Shown one piece after another: positions 21,001 to 33,070 of a stretch of DNA of 64,000 nucleotides; positions within the stretch are counted from its first letter, which is position 1, and the number at the start of each line of letters is the position of its first letter. The notes under the pieces are model-generated. The model saw only the letters and a list, made by a program, of their open reading frames with translations. It did no database searches and was not told the origin of the DNA. This DNA comes from Rugalucina vietnamica (taxonomy: Eukaryota > Mollusca > Bivalvia > Lucinida > Lucinidae), in NCBI GenBank assembly GCA_964017185.1, contig OZ024869.1, positions 67,798,315 through 67,862,314 of the forward strand, in the 5' to 3' direction. A program made the position numbers and the translations under genes.

Positions 21001-23127
21001 CACCCTATAGATTCACTGTACACCGTAGAATCAGTGAAAGACACTGTAGCAGTTATTTAACGCATTTTTGGGGCAACAGATGCAAGATAGTGGTAAGTAA
21101 TTTGCATGTTTTCGTGTTATCGGTTTTGTTTCTGTGCGACAGATTTCCGTTGATCACTTTTGTACATGTTCTTGTGTCATCATATGGTCACCAAACCGCA
21201 AAAGGTGTTTGTGGGAGCATACGGGAGGCATTTATTTTGGATGAGATTTGTAAAAAAAGATTAAATTCGCTGCATTTTCTCCTCTAGTTTTAAAATCCAA
21301 CATTTTTGAGAAAATAAAATATGCACAGGAGAAAGAAAAACCTCGGCACTTTCAATAGAAGTAAGCGCATGCTGATCCGATTCGTCGATTTCTAAATTTC
21401 TGACCATAAAGGACTGTACGTTCGAATTTCAGTGATAGACACTACTGTCCCAGTCAATGAGAGGTATTGTACGAAGTAAAAGCCACACAATGTTAGAGTT
21501 ACTGAACCCAGTGATAGGTACAGTCGTTCAAAATTTCGTTAATTAGGAAGTGAGCAATGCGTTCGAGGCACTTGAAAAATGTCTTAATGTGTATTTTATC
21601 CATACCCTATGGTGATAAACGATATATTTGAAAATGGTTTTGTATAATAATCCATTTTCTTTTCTTTACTTATTTTGACACCCTCTATATACCTATTAGA
21701 TAAACATCATATTCCATGTATAACTGTTTTCATGCCAGTTATCGGGTGACATCATACGTGACTGAGAACAGCAATGCAGATTGAATCAATGAGCAATAAA
21801 TGTGATTATGCGCCTGTGATTTGTTAGCATACAGTACAAAGCTATTCTGGTATGAACATTATTAGGACAATGCCTTTTTTCACGAGTGGTTAAAATAGCT
21901 ACTCTGGTACGAGCGTTATGCGGACAATGTATATTTACAAATATCTCTATTTAGAACTTTTTAACTAGAAGATCGTCTATTTTGTGCTTTGAAAATTATG
22001 TGGTATAAGTACCATTTTTGCTTGTATGTGTATATGATTGAGTTAACATGCCTGTCCAATATCTATACTCACAGACTTCAATAATGCAACACTTGTATTT
22101 ATCAATTCGTTTTGGCGCCTGTAAAATCGATTTAAGCGCCCCCTCCCCAGTAATTTTACTGATCGTTCCAAAGCGATACTTCTGTTGTGGATTCATTTGT
22201 ATTATGTTTTGGAGTCGACTGTTTGTGCTGTTTGAACCGTATGTACGGTTTCATATTATGTAGTTCGGGTAACTGAGTGGCCGCCTATTGGAAAATAGCT
22301 GCTCACTCGGATTACGATATGTTTTCTAAGTATTATAAGCACCTAATCGTCAATCTAGTTTTCCTCCTAAGTTTTTGGAGTGGGAATTTCTTTCTGATTG
22401 CGCTTTTTCCTGGTCACTGGCTGCTTCTACCTTTTTAGGAGCGAGCAGATAACATAATGCTGGACTCCTTACGAAACACCTTTATCAGTTAAATTGTCAT
22501 TTACGAGTACTTATATGTTTTTATACTGGTCCATTATTATGAATTAAGGCATATTTTTTTTTTTGCTTATTAGGTAATTTTACTCGCTAGCAGTTTCAAT
22601 AACTTCGTACAGCCAATTGATATAACTGGGTACAAAAAATAAATCGACCTCTTTTTCACTGGGACAGTAGTGTCTATCACCGAAATTCAAACGTACAGTC
22701 CTTTATGGTCAGAAATTTCGCAATCGACGAATCGGATCAGCATGCGCTTACTTCTTAGACTATTGAAAGTGCCGAGGTTTTTCTTTCTCCTGTGCATACA
22801 GTATTTAATTTTCTCAAAAAATGTTGGATTTTAAAACTAGAGGAGAAAATGCAGCGAATTTAATCTTTATTACAAATCTCATCCAAAATAAATGCTTTCC
22901 GTATGCTCCCAAAAACACCTTTTGCGGTTTGGTGACCATAAGATAACACAAGAACATGTACCAAAGTGATCAACGGAAAACTGTGGCACAGAAACAAAAC
23001 TGATAACACGAAAACATGCAAAATACTGATAGCCACTATCTCGCATCTTTTGTCCCAAAAATGCGTTCAATAACTGATACAGTGTCTTTCACTGATTCTA
23101 CGGTGTACAGTGCATCTACAGGGTGTG
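21001..23127. mobile_element. Foldback element with ~460-bp inverted arms
   Basis: Left arm 21001-21456 and right arm 22657-23127 are near-identical inverses (for example 'caccgtagaatcagtgaaag', 'ggagaaagaaaaacctcggc', 'actactgtccca'). The 1.2-kb spacer contains a solo RT tail at 22130-22440. ORFs on both arms are mirror images of the same sequence. No transposase recognised. Confidence 0.85.
22130..22440 (+). mobile_element. Solo RT retroelement 3' tail
   Basis: 'cttctgttgtgg', 'aactgagtggccgcctattgg', 'tttttggagtgggaa' and the end 'ctgcttctacctttt' match the other tail copies. It lies inside the spacer of the foldback element. Confidence 0.75.
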
Positions 23128-23546
23128 GAGTGTCGCAAAATAAATTGCCCCCTTCACCTGCATTACATCGATTATTGCTGGATGGTTATTAATCTTGCTT
23201 GTCATATGCAGGTACACATTGCAGGTGACACGATTCTATCGAATCTATCTTTAGATAATCATGTCGACTGTTAGTGCTATTCTCAGATGCAAACTAATGA
23301 AAGATAAACTTACGGAAATTTATGCGCTTATATAAAGCATTTGCGAGGCAGTGGGTTGATTTAAATTCAATTTTCTGATTCTGTACTTTTGCGAATGTGA
23401 TGTTCTACGGTGTCTAAAATAGGTGTAAATGCATAGCATTCAGGTCAGTAAGTGACAATATTCGCATTATGCTAATCGCAGAAACTTGAAAACTTGACTT
23501 AACGAGTGGCGTTTAAAAAGTTAGAGGAAAAGTGCTGCCACTTTTA

Positions 23547-24720
23547 GCTCACCTGAGCCGAAGGCTCACAACGTGATCTTATAGGATGGCCATGCTCCGT
23601 CGTCCGTCCACAATTTCAAAAATCTTCTCCTCTGAAACCACTTGGCCAATCAAAGCCAAGCTTCATGTGGAGCATCCTTAGAAAGGGGGAACGAAAGTTT
23701 ATATAAATGGTCACATGACCAAGATGGCCGCCTTGGCTATAAATAGCAAAAACCTTTGAAAAAAATCTTCTTCTCTAGAACCAGAAGGCCTATGGTTTCA
23801 AAACTTGACATGAAACATCAAGGAGAGGAGATCTTCAAGGTTTATAAATCATGACCCTGGGATGACCTTGACATATTTTACGGCAAGGTCAACATAGGTC
23901 GCCCATGCATTTGAATGGAGAAAATTGTCAAAATGTCATTTGAATGGAAAAACTTAAAGGAAATGGGTAAATGGACTGAAGATTTATGATTCTGAAAATC
24001 TTTGGGCCCTCGGGGCTTGTTTGCCCCCATTCCGGGGCAATATACTTGTATATTACCATGATATTCAAAGATCTTTCTACGCTCAAACCGCTTGGCCAAT
24101 CAAAGCCAAAGTTCATGTGGAGCATCCTTAGGAAGGGGGAACGAAAGCTTATATAAATGGTTCAGGCCACATGACCAAGATGTCCACCATAGCTATAAAT
24201 AGCAAACACTTTTAAAAATCTTCTTCTCCAGAACCAGAAGGCCTATGATTTTGAAACTTGTCAAGAAACATCAGGGAGAGGAGCCCTACAAAATTTATAT
24301 AATTACGACCCTGGAATGACCTTGACCTATTGCATGACAAGGTCAACATAGGTCGCCCATATATTTGAATGGAGAAAAATTGTCAAAATGCCATTTGAAG
24401 AGCAATAAAAACTTAAAGGAAATGGGCAAATGGACTGAATATTTATGATCCTGAAAAAGTTGGACCCAAGGGGCTAGTCTGCCTCTACCCCGGGGCAATA
24501 TACATGTGTCACCCATAATATTGAAAGTAGTTCTTCATCTCTGAAACTGTTCGGCCAATCAAAGCCAAATTTGATACAAGTTGGCTTCTTTAAAAAGAAT
24601 CCAAAAGGAAAAGGTCTGCTGCTAGTTGATAGAGGTGATTCACTAATAAAATATTTTTGAGATTTCAGAGGAACCAAGAAATTGGCTGCAAGCAAGGCTT
24701 ACAGTATACCCCCGCAAGGC
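23547..24720. repeat. AGCTCACC-terminus tandem repeat element, second locus
   Basis: Terminus 'agctcacctgagccgaaggc' folds back on 'tcacaacgtgatct', followed by 'cgtccgtcca'. Two full units: 'ttggccaatcaaagccaa' and 'accaagatg(g/t)cc(g/a)cc' recur with a ~450-bp step, and a partial third starts near 24540. Related to 1501-4425 and 10965-13077. Confidence 0.8.
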
Positions 24721-24794
24721 GATAACTTGTAAACCTTGTTTGCTAGTTAAAGAATTTGAATGGCGTCAAACTTCTTCAAAGAGCTGCAGTTTAT

Positions 24795-25095
24795 CCATAT
24801 TCTTAACAATGATTTTTTCTTCAAGAACAATCTTCATGCACATCTTCAATATGACTGAAAGATTACTGCAAAGTATTAAAAGGAAGTACTGAAAACTCTA
24901 AGAGGAGTTGATTTCACAAAGTACATAGTAGGCACTATATTCCATTATTCAATATGTAAAGGGAAAGGGAATCGGCTAAGTTTAAAAAACACTGTAAAAT
25001 TCTTCAAAATATGTTTTTCATCTAGAAAAATCTTCATGCACATCTGCAATATGACTGAAAGCTAACTGCAAAATACTTCAAGGGCATACTGGTGA
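24795..25095. repeat. Two-unit tandem duplication (~205 bp)
   Basis: 'aatcttcatgcacatct(t/g)caatatgactgaaag' occurs at about 24830 and 25030 with similar flanks. Confidence 0.7.
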
Positions 25096-25099
25096 TCCA

Positions 25100-26885
25100 G
25101 CAAATCCCCGCTAAAAGCCCCGCCCTGCGGGAACAACTTGTTCGTAAAATCACTGTTTTATTCCCCCGCTGTCTGCTATTTTTTTTTTCATTTCACTGCC
25201 GTTTTTGAATATATAAAGCAAACCGCAGGTACTTCCCCTCGCACTGCCGTTGCAAAATATCGGTCAAAACCCGTATCCTTTCCAGAGCTATCCTCCCCTG
25301 GGGGTGGGGGCATGGTTACAAATGACTGGTGCAATAGAAGAGCATGATACATCATATGATAAGCGTGCGCATGGGCGGGTCACTGCAACAGATACACGAC
25401 TTAGCAATGGATCCATCATAAGCCAAAAAAAGAATCTTTATATCTTTATGTCATTTCTTTGTTTGTTTGGTCCTCACGAGGATATCACGCATGTGGATTG
25501 CATCTTAAAGGCGCATTTGTTAGAAGACTTTAAATACGAGAATTAATTTGATCAAACTCTCTCCGACTCTATCGTATCGGAAATGTATACACTAAACGGG
25601 TCGGTGGTGCGGCTTGTTGGTAAACTGTCTTATCTCCATCGTTTACGGGATATGTATTGCTGCGTAATTGGATTCTGTACTGTGAATTTGTACTGGTTTC
25701 TTGTATCGATTTTTTTTTTCGACATCATCGATGGCTAATTTAGATGAAAAATAGATAGAACCAGCTCAAAATTTACTGCATTTAATCTAAACACAGTGGA
25801 AAAATCTGAAGACCTTTCCAATTAAGCATTAAATCACGTACGTTTCTATGGTTATAGCAGTAAAACCGGCCCAAAGTCGTAACAACGCCATGCTGTATAA
25901 AAGTGTTTATTTCTTGTAAAATCCGTGTTCCAAACACTTAATGTATTAAAGACTGTTGTTCCGCGCGCAGTTTAGGCATAGAGACTAAACAATATGGCCG
26001 CTATACGCCTAAATGACCTCACATACTTATATGACGTCACGTGCTTACTGTCAACATAAATTGTACTTTTTTTTTATTCAGAATAAACATTGTTCAAACA
26101 ATACAATTGACAATGATACATGAAAGATGCCAGAACATATGAATATATAGACAATATATAATGTGTAAATACCAAATGCTTGCTTAATGAGAAGGAGAAG
26201 ACAGAGAGAAGAGCAGGCAAAGGGCCTGTATTTAAAACGTTGAGTACTTTAGCAGGGTAATATTATACATAAATTGTACTTTACTCAAACAATGTTTGGT
26301 GGAAATAGCATGGTAAACTATCAATGCAACGTCATTATTAAATAGCGACTTTTTGTAAAGATAAACAAAAGTGGGCGGTTAATCGCGATGTATGGTTTCC
26401 ATAGCGACCACTGTTAACAGTGTATTCACGCCCGAGCAGCAATTTGCTGTACAAATTATGTTTGTTTATATAACTGTTTAAGTTTATGTCAGCTAATTTA
26501 CAAAATAAGGACATGATGGAACTTTTCCGCGAACGTTTAGAACACCCTTCGTAAATCTGCCAGACGTTTGTTATTGGCCAAATCGGACATGATCAATATA
26601 AATTTGATATCACTTTAACACACATAAACATATGAACAAAATGTAGAAGGTTCATTCGAGCCGAATTAATAGCCACCCAGCAGTGATCGATGCAATGCAG
26701 GTTGAGAGGTCAAATTATTTTGCGACATTGCAGAGGCAAGTTATTTTTGAAACGCACTTGCATATGCGTGTGTTACTGAGGAACAATGTCAATGTTTGCT
26801 TGAGCCCACTTATATATAGTATTTGTGAAAAAGGCTGCATGCATAACAAATAGTAGGCACGAATCGACTGAATGTTGTTTTTTGT
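25100..26885. other. Unassigned intron sequence
   Basis: Last part of the SRCR domain B intron. ORFs at 25138-25546 show no family similarity. Nothing else supported. Confidence 0.4.
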
Positions 26886-26887
26886 AG

Positions 26888-27048
26888 GTATGTCAATATC
26901 TCCAATAATGTCCAGGGCATAACAGGCTATGCAATCAACGACCAGATGTGGTCCTGTAACGGTTACGAGAGTGACCTTGAAGAGTGCTACCATTATACTG
27001 ATTATTCTCACAGTTGTAATCATTACAACGACGTGAGTTTGGAATGCG
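26888..27048 (+). CDS. SRCR domain B, second-half exon
   Basis: 161 bp after TTTTTTGTAG; donor gtgggt; phase 2 in, phase 1 out. Translates to NVQGITGYAINDQMWSCNGY, then DLEECYHY, HSCNHY and DVSLEC. Four cysteines in the correct order; the terminal VSLEC replaces the usual VGVDC. Antisense ORFs here are shadows. Its partner first half is 15345-15492. Confidence 0.87.
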
Positions 27049-27049
27049 G

Positions 27050-28085
27050 TGGGTATTTGCAGTATCTTAGAAAATATTCCCGGAAATACGTGTACATTAC
27101 GTAATGCTCTTCTGAGGCACTGTTAAACAAATCGATATATAATTGCTATATCCTTGGTTCGCCGTCGCCGTCCATCAAATCTTCCTCGAGGCCCTTTTTT
27201 AAGAAGGACTGAACAAAGAAGGGAGACGTTCATTAAATAAATAATCATAAACTGGTTTAGGTCACATTACATGTACCAAGATAAACGTCTTGTCCATATA
27301 TGATATAACATCTCCAGAAATTATCGTTTCTCTTGAACCGAGGCTAAGAGGACCTCGATGAAGATATGCCTCATCAACAGAGTTACATGGAGCATTAGTA
27401 AATAAATTAAAGTTACTATTTACTTGCTAACTTTCTTCGAAATTTAGTATGTCGCATTTGGATCTTTTGACTAGCACACATCATAAAAATATGGGGTGTC
27501 ATTCACTCACTAGTATGTATCATAAAAATGATTATGGCATTGACAAATTTTGTTATTATCGATGTGGAAAAGAGTTGAGCGTAACAAATGTTTGGGAAAG
27601 CTTGCCAAACGTGGCAGTACTGAAACATACGTGACTTGCGTAAACTATTATGGCTAGACGGAATATTTCCTTCGGTGTTCTCCACGGAAATGCAATTTAT
27701 TGAGCCCTACATGTAGGTTGAAAATGATAATTAAGCAAAACAGCAAAGTAACGAAAAACTGTGTAATGTTAGATCTTTTCTGACACATATGACTTTTAAA
27801 AGTTATGAATATTCTTGTTGTTGAAGTAGGCAGATTCATAAAATACCTCATGTTTTGTCGATTACACCAAAGATGTCTACAAATAGGTCAGGAGAGACTA
27901 CTGTAGAATAAGCGACTGAAAGTCGAAAATCGTTTCATTTTTTTTGCGTTTATTTGAACTTTATAGGCAATTTTATTTTCACACAGGAAGAAATTTGCTA
28001 CTGTACAATTACATAAAAAATGATACAATAAAAATCACAATAACGCAACTACAAGTAAATTACAAAATTTGTAATCATCAGTTCG
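27050..28085. other. Unassigned intron sequence
   Basis: Between SRCR domains B and C. Small ORFs at 27449-27685 are unsupported; no repeat partner noted. Confidence 0.4.
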
Positions 28086-28149
28086 ACACATGTTTAAATG
28101 GAGCCAATGCTTAGCTGTCACGGGAGTGGAGCGAGGTCACGAAGTGTAT

Positions 28150-28770
28150 CGCCAGCTGATCTATATAAAGGCTTGAATTATTTGACCCCGTTTAGGAATG
28201 TCTTTGATTTAGACTTCTCATGTAAATTTTCCAAATTGCAGTGACAATAGCCTGGCTTTCGTTGCCGGTTTAAAAAGGGCTACTGATGAGGGTTCATTAC
28301 CCGAAATTGCGCAATATAGTCCATAATATCTCCCTTTGAATGTTTTTGCTGCTTCCAAAGGATCAAACCTTTATATTTTATTTGTTATTACTGCAGCTGG
28401 TGTTGTGCCGTGTGGCGGCCCTAAAAAGTCTCCCCGTACATCATCCATAGTGCAGATTATATTTTTATTTAGGTCCTTTGAGATTAGAAAAGATATTCAG
28501 AGCGTTCAAAACACTAACATTAAGAAACATACTTCTAAGCAATGTTTGAATTATTTGACCTCGTTTAGGAATGTGTCTTTGATTTAGACTTCTCATGTAA
28601 ATTTTCCAAATTGCAGTACAATAGCCTGGCTTTCGTTGCCGGTTTAAAAAGGGCTACTGATGAGGGTTCATTACCCGAAATTGCGCAATATAGTCCATAC
28701 TATCTCCCTTTGAATGTTTTTGCTGCTTCCAAATGATCAAACCTTATATTTTATTTGAACCACCAATATT
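28150..28770 (-). repeat. 374-bp tandem repeat family, minus-orientation copies
   Basis: 'gggttcattacccgaaattg' recurs at about 28290 and 28664 (374-bp step), flanked by 'ttgccggtttaaaaagggct'. The same unit with the same step is at 45290-46025 in the other orientation. An ORF of 83 codons crosses it and has a similar translation in the other locus (KDIQSVQNT / IDIQSVQNT), but I recognise no protein family. Confidence 0.8.
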
Positions 28771-28799
28771 GAAGATTTCAAGAATGCGGTCATATTTAA

Positions 28800-29090
28800 A
28801 ATAGCATTACGAAAACTTGCCCATGCAATATACAGGGTTTTTTTTTTTTTCACCGGTAAAAAATGAAAATTTCATGAGAAAAATTTTGATACTTTTCTTA
28901 TTTTTGCTCAAAACATAGATTGTGGGTACATGTACACGTTAGAACCGCCTCGCCGAGGCGGTTCTAACGAGTACCCACAATCTATGTTTTGGAGCAAAAA
29001 TAAGAAAAATAGGTATACCCCTGCATACCCCAGTTTTACTGTATAAAAGTGGGGTTTTAGGGGGTATTCATTGCACGGACATGTTTTTCT
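28800..29090. mobile_element. Palindromic MITE, copy 2
   Basis: Ends GAAAACTTGCCCATGCAAT and its inverse ATTGCACGGACATGTTTTT. The central palindrome GAACCGCCTCGCCGAGGCGG is extended by CATAGATTGTGGGTAC arms. Lies just upstream of the SRCR domain C first-half exon. Confidence 0.87.
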
Positions 29091-29225
29091 GATGTAATAC
29101 AGTATACTTGAAGCCCTACTTGTGATTCTCACGTCTGAAGTGTGCCACAGTGTAAAGACAAAACATGTTTTCCTTAACTGGAGTTGTTGCGAGAAATGCA
29201 AATAGATTACATTTTGTTTGTCCAG

Positions 29226-29373
29226 GCACAGACATACGATTGGTAAACGGTCCTCACCAAGGCGCTGGAAGAGTAGAGGTTTATCACGATGGTCAATGGG
29301 GAACAATATGCGATGATAATATTATTCACAACTCAGCGACAGTCATTTGTAGAATGCTAGGCTATAATGCAAC
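29226..29373 (+). CDS. SRCR domain C, first-half exon
   Basis: 148 bp, acceptor TTGTTTGTCCAG, donor gtgagt; phase 1 in, phase 2 out. Translates to [31 protein letters not shown] and [13 protein letters not shown]: a textbook N-terminal SRCR half with WGTIC and VICRMLGY. The ORF start upstream (29165) is intronic sequence, not exon. Its second half is 494 bp downstream. Confidence 0.92.
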
Positions 29374-29867
29374 GTGAGTAGCTGCAAATATTAAGTGTTC
29401 AGGTCCATTACCAGAAATTGCGCAATAAAGCCCACTCTTTTCTGAAAAAGTTACTGCTCAAATCATCCATGTGTTATAAGCACTTATGCGTAATGATATT
29501 TCACACGAAGTCATTTGTGCCATGTTGTTTTAATAATTCAACTGTTACTTTGGACATAACTTTTCTTATTATGACTCAAACTTAATGAAGGATGGGCACA
29601 TTTTGAATTCACATGAAAGGGTCACGCCAGGCGTTGTAATCATCCGACTAATAACAGACCTGGTGTTATGGAATATGCTTAAAGGTTCATGTAGTTTTAA
29701 GTTAACTTCAACTGAATAGTTTGCAGACATATCTGTAGCATCTGCTTATTGCCGTCCTAAGAGTATTTAGACAATCAAAGTGCAATTCAGACTGGCAAAA
29801 GCTAATGATCGTCAACAAATAAGGCACGGAAAGTTTATCAGCTTCGTATTTTAGTAATACTTAACAG

Positions 29868-30034
29868 GTCGGCGGTAGCACGTACAGATGCATACTACGG
29901 ATACGGAACAGGGCCTATCATGATTGACGACTTTCACTGCACTGGTAGAGAGACATCAATCGTAGATTGTATGAGGGCAGCATGGTACCAGCACGATTGT
30001 GGTCATTATGAAGATGCCGGTGTCGATTGTGACC
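29868..30034 (+). CDS. SRCR domain C, second-half exon
   Basis: 167 bp, acceptor ..acttaacag, donor gtaagt; phase 2 in, phase 1 out. Translates to AYYGYGTGPIMIDDFHCTG, ETSIVDC, YQHDCGHYEDAGVDC: the canonical G.G.I..DD..C / S(I)..C / HDC.H.EDAGV.C pattern with four cysteines. This is the best conserved domain in the window. Confidence 0.92.
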
Positions 30035-30119
30035 GTAAGTCGTGCAAAACGTTTACAGTATATATAATAACTGTGTTCACAATAATTTATTTTAGATAAT
30101 ATTGCAATTAAATGAGGTA

Positions 30120-30245
30120 TAGAAAACACACTTTAACCGTGCCGGTTAACCTCACGAGATAAAATTTTGTAAACACTAGAAATGGGGGTATAGCCATTTC
30201 TTTTGGCATTTTCCAGTACCATGTTAAGCTCGTGGATGTTTCTTA
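30120..30245. repeat. Dispersed repeat shared with 4.85 kb
   Basis: See the 4850-5060 entry; same blocks in the same orientation. An antisense ORF of 73 codons covers it without a recognised family. Confidence 0.5.
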
Positions 30246-30399
30246 TGTCAGAGGAGATTTCTCCGGGTTTGAAAAACTTTGTATTAAAGAACGTCCTATT
30301 AGACATTTCTTGCCTAACCCGAGATAGAGTTGTACACCATACACTGAGATACAAACGTCGTTTTCATGGGGATGTCTCAAAATAAAATTATCAATCTTC

Positions 30400-31200
30400 C
30401 TTACACGTGTATTCGTTTTCAATTGTCGATCAGGCTGACGCTAACCAGGAGCTGCACAGTCACAGGTTGATAGATGGTTAGATATTTTATATTCAGAAAG
30501 TCCTCTCTTATACAATGTACATGTGCAAAGCGATCGCACCAATGCTGATCTGTGCATTGATGGAAAGAGCGGGTTTTCTCACTGCATTTCTTGTCTACGT
30601 ATACGTACATACAGCTTTGTACACCGTATCTTTTACAAATGGCCGCGGTGCAAGAAACCTTCTTTTGTCAGGGTGCATTTATACTTTAAAAACGTACACG
30701 ACCAACAGCCTAGGGTATGTAAGATAACCGCACTGTTCCCAGGCAAGCCTCCTAGAACCTGACTAGCGGTGCTCTGTGCACAGTTCTTTCTCCATAGGTT
30801 TTAAACACAGGAAACGACGGTTCTGTCCCGCTATGACTAGAATTGTTGACAGGGATGTTAAATCACTACACAACCCGCTAACTGAAACAAATATACTTAA
30901 ACGCAAAAGTTTCGCAACACTAAGCAAATGCAAATTTCTTCTTATCGACTCAAAATTTTCTTTCGGTAATATAACGATATTAAGTTCGTTGGCTTGCATA
31001 CAACATGAAAATCAAAACGCCGCGGCTTATAGTTGCCTAGAAAACGTCAAAACTTGAAGGTAACCAATTTTTAAAAGTCACCGATGTACGATACCTTACA
31101 TTATATGCGAAAACGAAATTTCAAACCAACGTTTCAAAAGCAAAAAGGACAACAAACGCAAATATGGAAAACAAACGCAGAAAAGCAAAAAGTTCAACAA
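30400..31200. other. Unassigned intron sequence
   Basis: ORFs at 30515-31057 show no family similarity. One (30515) has a hydrophobic start resembling a signal peptide but lacks a convincing donor. Confidence 0.35.
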
Positions 31201-31204
31201 ACGC

Positions 31205-31290
31205 AACACTCCCGTTTTGGAGTGGGAATTTCTTTCTGATTGCGCCATTTCCTGATGATTGCCTTCTTTTACCTTTTTATGCCTTGGTCG
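31205..31290 (+). mobile_element. Short RT tail fragment
   Basis: 'ttttggagtgggaatttctt' and 'ctgattgcgccatttcctga' then 'ttgccttcttttacctttt' match the 3' end of the tail family. Confidence 0.65.
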
Positions 31291-31479
31291 ACACTTTTAC
31301 CTTTTTATGCCTTGGTCGACGTTTATTTCGTGTGTGTAGGCTGATATTGATTGATGTTGTTTGTTTTTAAATCGAAATAAACATCCATATTTTAGAGACA
31401 AGTTGTTAAAAACCACAAACAGTTACAACGTCACATTAACGTCAGAACGAAAACATGCGATCAAATCTCGTTTAGGGAG

Positions 31480-31680
31480 CGGGGGGGGGGTGTGTGGGCG
31501 GCTGGAAGAAAAAAATATATCAAGGACAGGTCAAATTCTTTTGTACGTATTGACTTGTATACAAATAAAAAGACAGAACCACGTCGCGAGTGAAAAAAAA
31601 TGTCAAGGCCCGAAAACATCTTCCAGCCCAGCCCCCCCCCCCCACCTCCCGCGTAAAAATCAAATGTTTCCCACACACAC
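31480..31680. repeat. G-tract/C-tract inverted pair
   Basis: 'gagcgggggggggg' (31478-31493) and a C run with 'cctcccgc' (31628-31651) face each other about 140 bp apart and could pair. A (CA)n stretch follows. Simple sequence. Confidence 0.6.
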
Positions 31681-31689
31681 ACATAAAAA

Positions 31690-31795
31690 GCATGTGGCAG
31701 GCAATCTCATAAATATGAGCCGCTACATGAGAAAACGAACAATCTGCATATGCGAAAACATAGACGCAGATCAGCTGTCGTAAAGGATTCGTTTT
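31690..31795. repeat. Dispersed repeat shared with 0.7 and 62.8 kb
   Basis: 'acatgagaaaacgaacaatctg' type block followed by 'gaaaacatagacgcagatcagctg' type block, as in 62745-62960. Confidence 0.45.
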
Positions 31796-31799
31796 TCAA

Positions 31800-32650
31800 C
31801 TGACACATGTACCAAAGCACTTAAATCCGTTTAGTGATGTGTGGATTGGTGCATGGGATGCACAAGGCTTTTAGTAAGGAGGCATTGATTTGATTTACAA
31901 TATATGTAAAATATTCAATAATTTTGGTGTGCTTGAGCCGTCTACCGAACGGAATGTTTTGTTGTAGCGTTGAATAATTCCACGGACAGTATATATATTT
32001 GTACATCCTTCCCCTTTCTCTGGTTCTAAAAGCCTTGTTTATGAAGAGTCAGGATAACTGACAGTCCCGATATGACATTGACTGTAGGCCGTGGTCGTAA
32101 AGCAAGAAAACAAACAAACAAACAAACGAACGGACACACAAACAAACATTTCATTCACAATGTAATAGCTCAATAAATGAAATTGTTCTGAAAGTGCGTC
32201 GATAAAATGAAATATCTTGAGATAATCCCTGACTTTTTGTCAATGTATAGTGTATTTACATCTCAAAATACATCTCAGGTTAGGCAAGAAATGTCTATTA
32301 AGCGGGTGTCTAAAAATACTACTGACGATCGAAATCAATACTGCAGTACCTGATATAATTGCTTACTACGTCAGCAAATATATTAGTAGACTAGTACAAG
32401 TAAGGATTGGCTTACTAACTAAATTAGTAAACTAACGGTGGCGGACACAAATTATACTTTTAATACCTATAATATCACGAAAATTTGCTGCACAGTAGCA
32501 GTTTTGAAGCTAGATCCACCCAGCTTAGTCGGGCAGTCAAGCAAAACATTGACGTCATTTCCACTGTTATGAACTATGTACTTTTTCGTACGTTTGTGTA
32601 TGTGCTAAACTGACAGTGTGCTCGTTTTAAATACAACACGTCTTCAACAA
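31800..32650. other. Unassigned intron sequence
   Basis: Contains an (AAAC)n-like run near 32105-32150. No gene or repeat partner recognised. Confidence 0.4.
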
Positions 32651-32655
32651 ATTCC

Positions 32656-32728
32656 ATGGCCTGGTGGTTAATGCACTTGACTACCGCCCGGGCGACTTGG
32701 GTTCGAGTCTCCACTCTGTCACATTTTT
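32656..32728 (+). repeat. tRNA-derived SINE head
   Basis: A-box-like TGGTGGTTAATGCACT and B-box GGGTTCGAGTCTC at tRNA spacing, then a T run. Acceptor and anticodon stems do not pair convincingly, so this is a tRNA-derived repeat and not a functional tRNA. Confidence 0.6.
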
Positions 32729-32764
32729 TTTTTCTTTTAGCACAGCTTTTCGTTAAACAAGTGT

Positions 32765-33023
32765 ATTTAAACATCACGGAAACATGTCCGTGTAATGTTA
32801 AACCCCTTATATACCAATTTTACATGGCAAAACTGGGATTTGCAGAGGTATACCTAATTTTCTTATTTTTACCCCGGATACTCGTTAGAGGCGGTTCTAA
32901 CGTGTACCCACAATCTATGCTTTGAACAAAATGAAGAAAAATATATTTAAAAAATCAGCTAAAAAATTTCAATTTTTAAAGCTCAAAAATTATCTGTTTA
33001 TTGCATGGGCAAGTTTTCATAAT
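32765..33023. mobile_element. Palindromic MITE, copy 3 (centre deleted)
   Basis: Ends GGAAACATGTCCGTGTAATG and its inverse CATTGCATGGGCAAGTTTTC-like form. The centre is shortened to CGTTAGAGGCGGTTCTAACG, having lost part of the left palindrome arm. Confidence 0.8.
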
Positions 33024-33070
33024 GAATCCGCTATTTCTTGTTTTATTAATATTGTACATGCCTTCCTTTT

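Noticed and set aside
30133-30354. 73-codon antisense ORF
   Set aside because: It covers a dispersed repeat shared with 4.85 kb, where the frame is not conserved.
30515-30727. Hydrophobic ORF as an SRCR signal-peptide exon
   Set aside because: No convincing donor in the right phase and no promoter-like sequence; weaker than the 20290 candidate.
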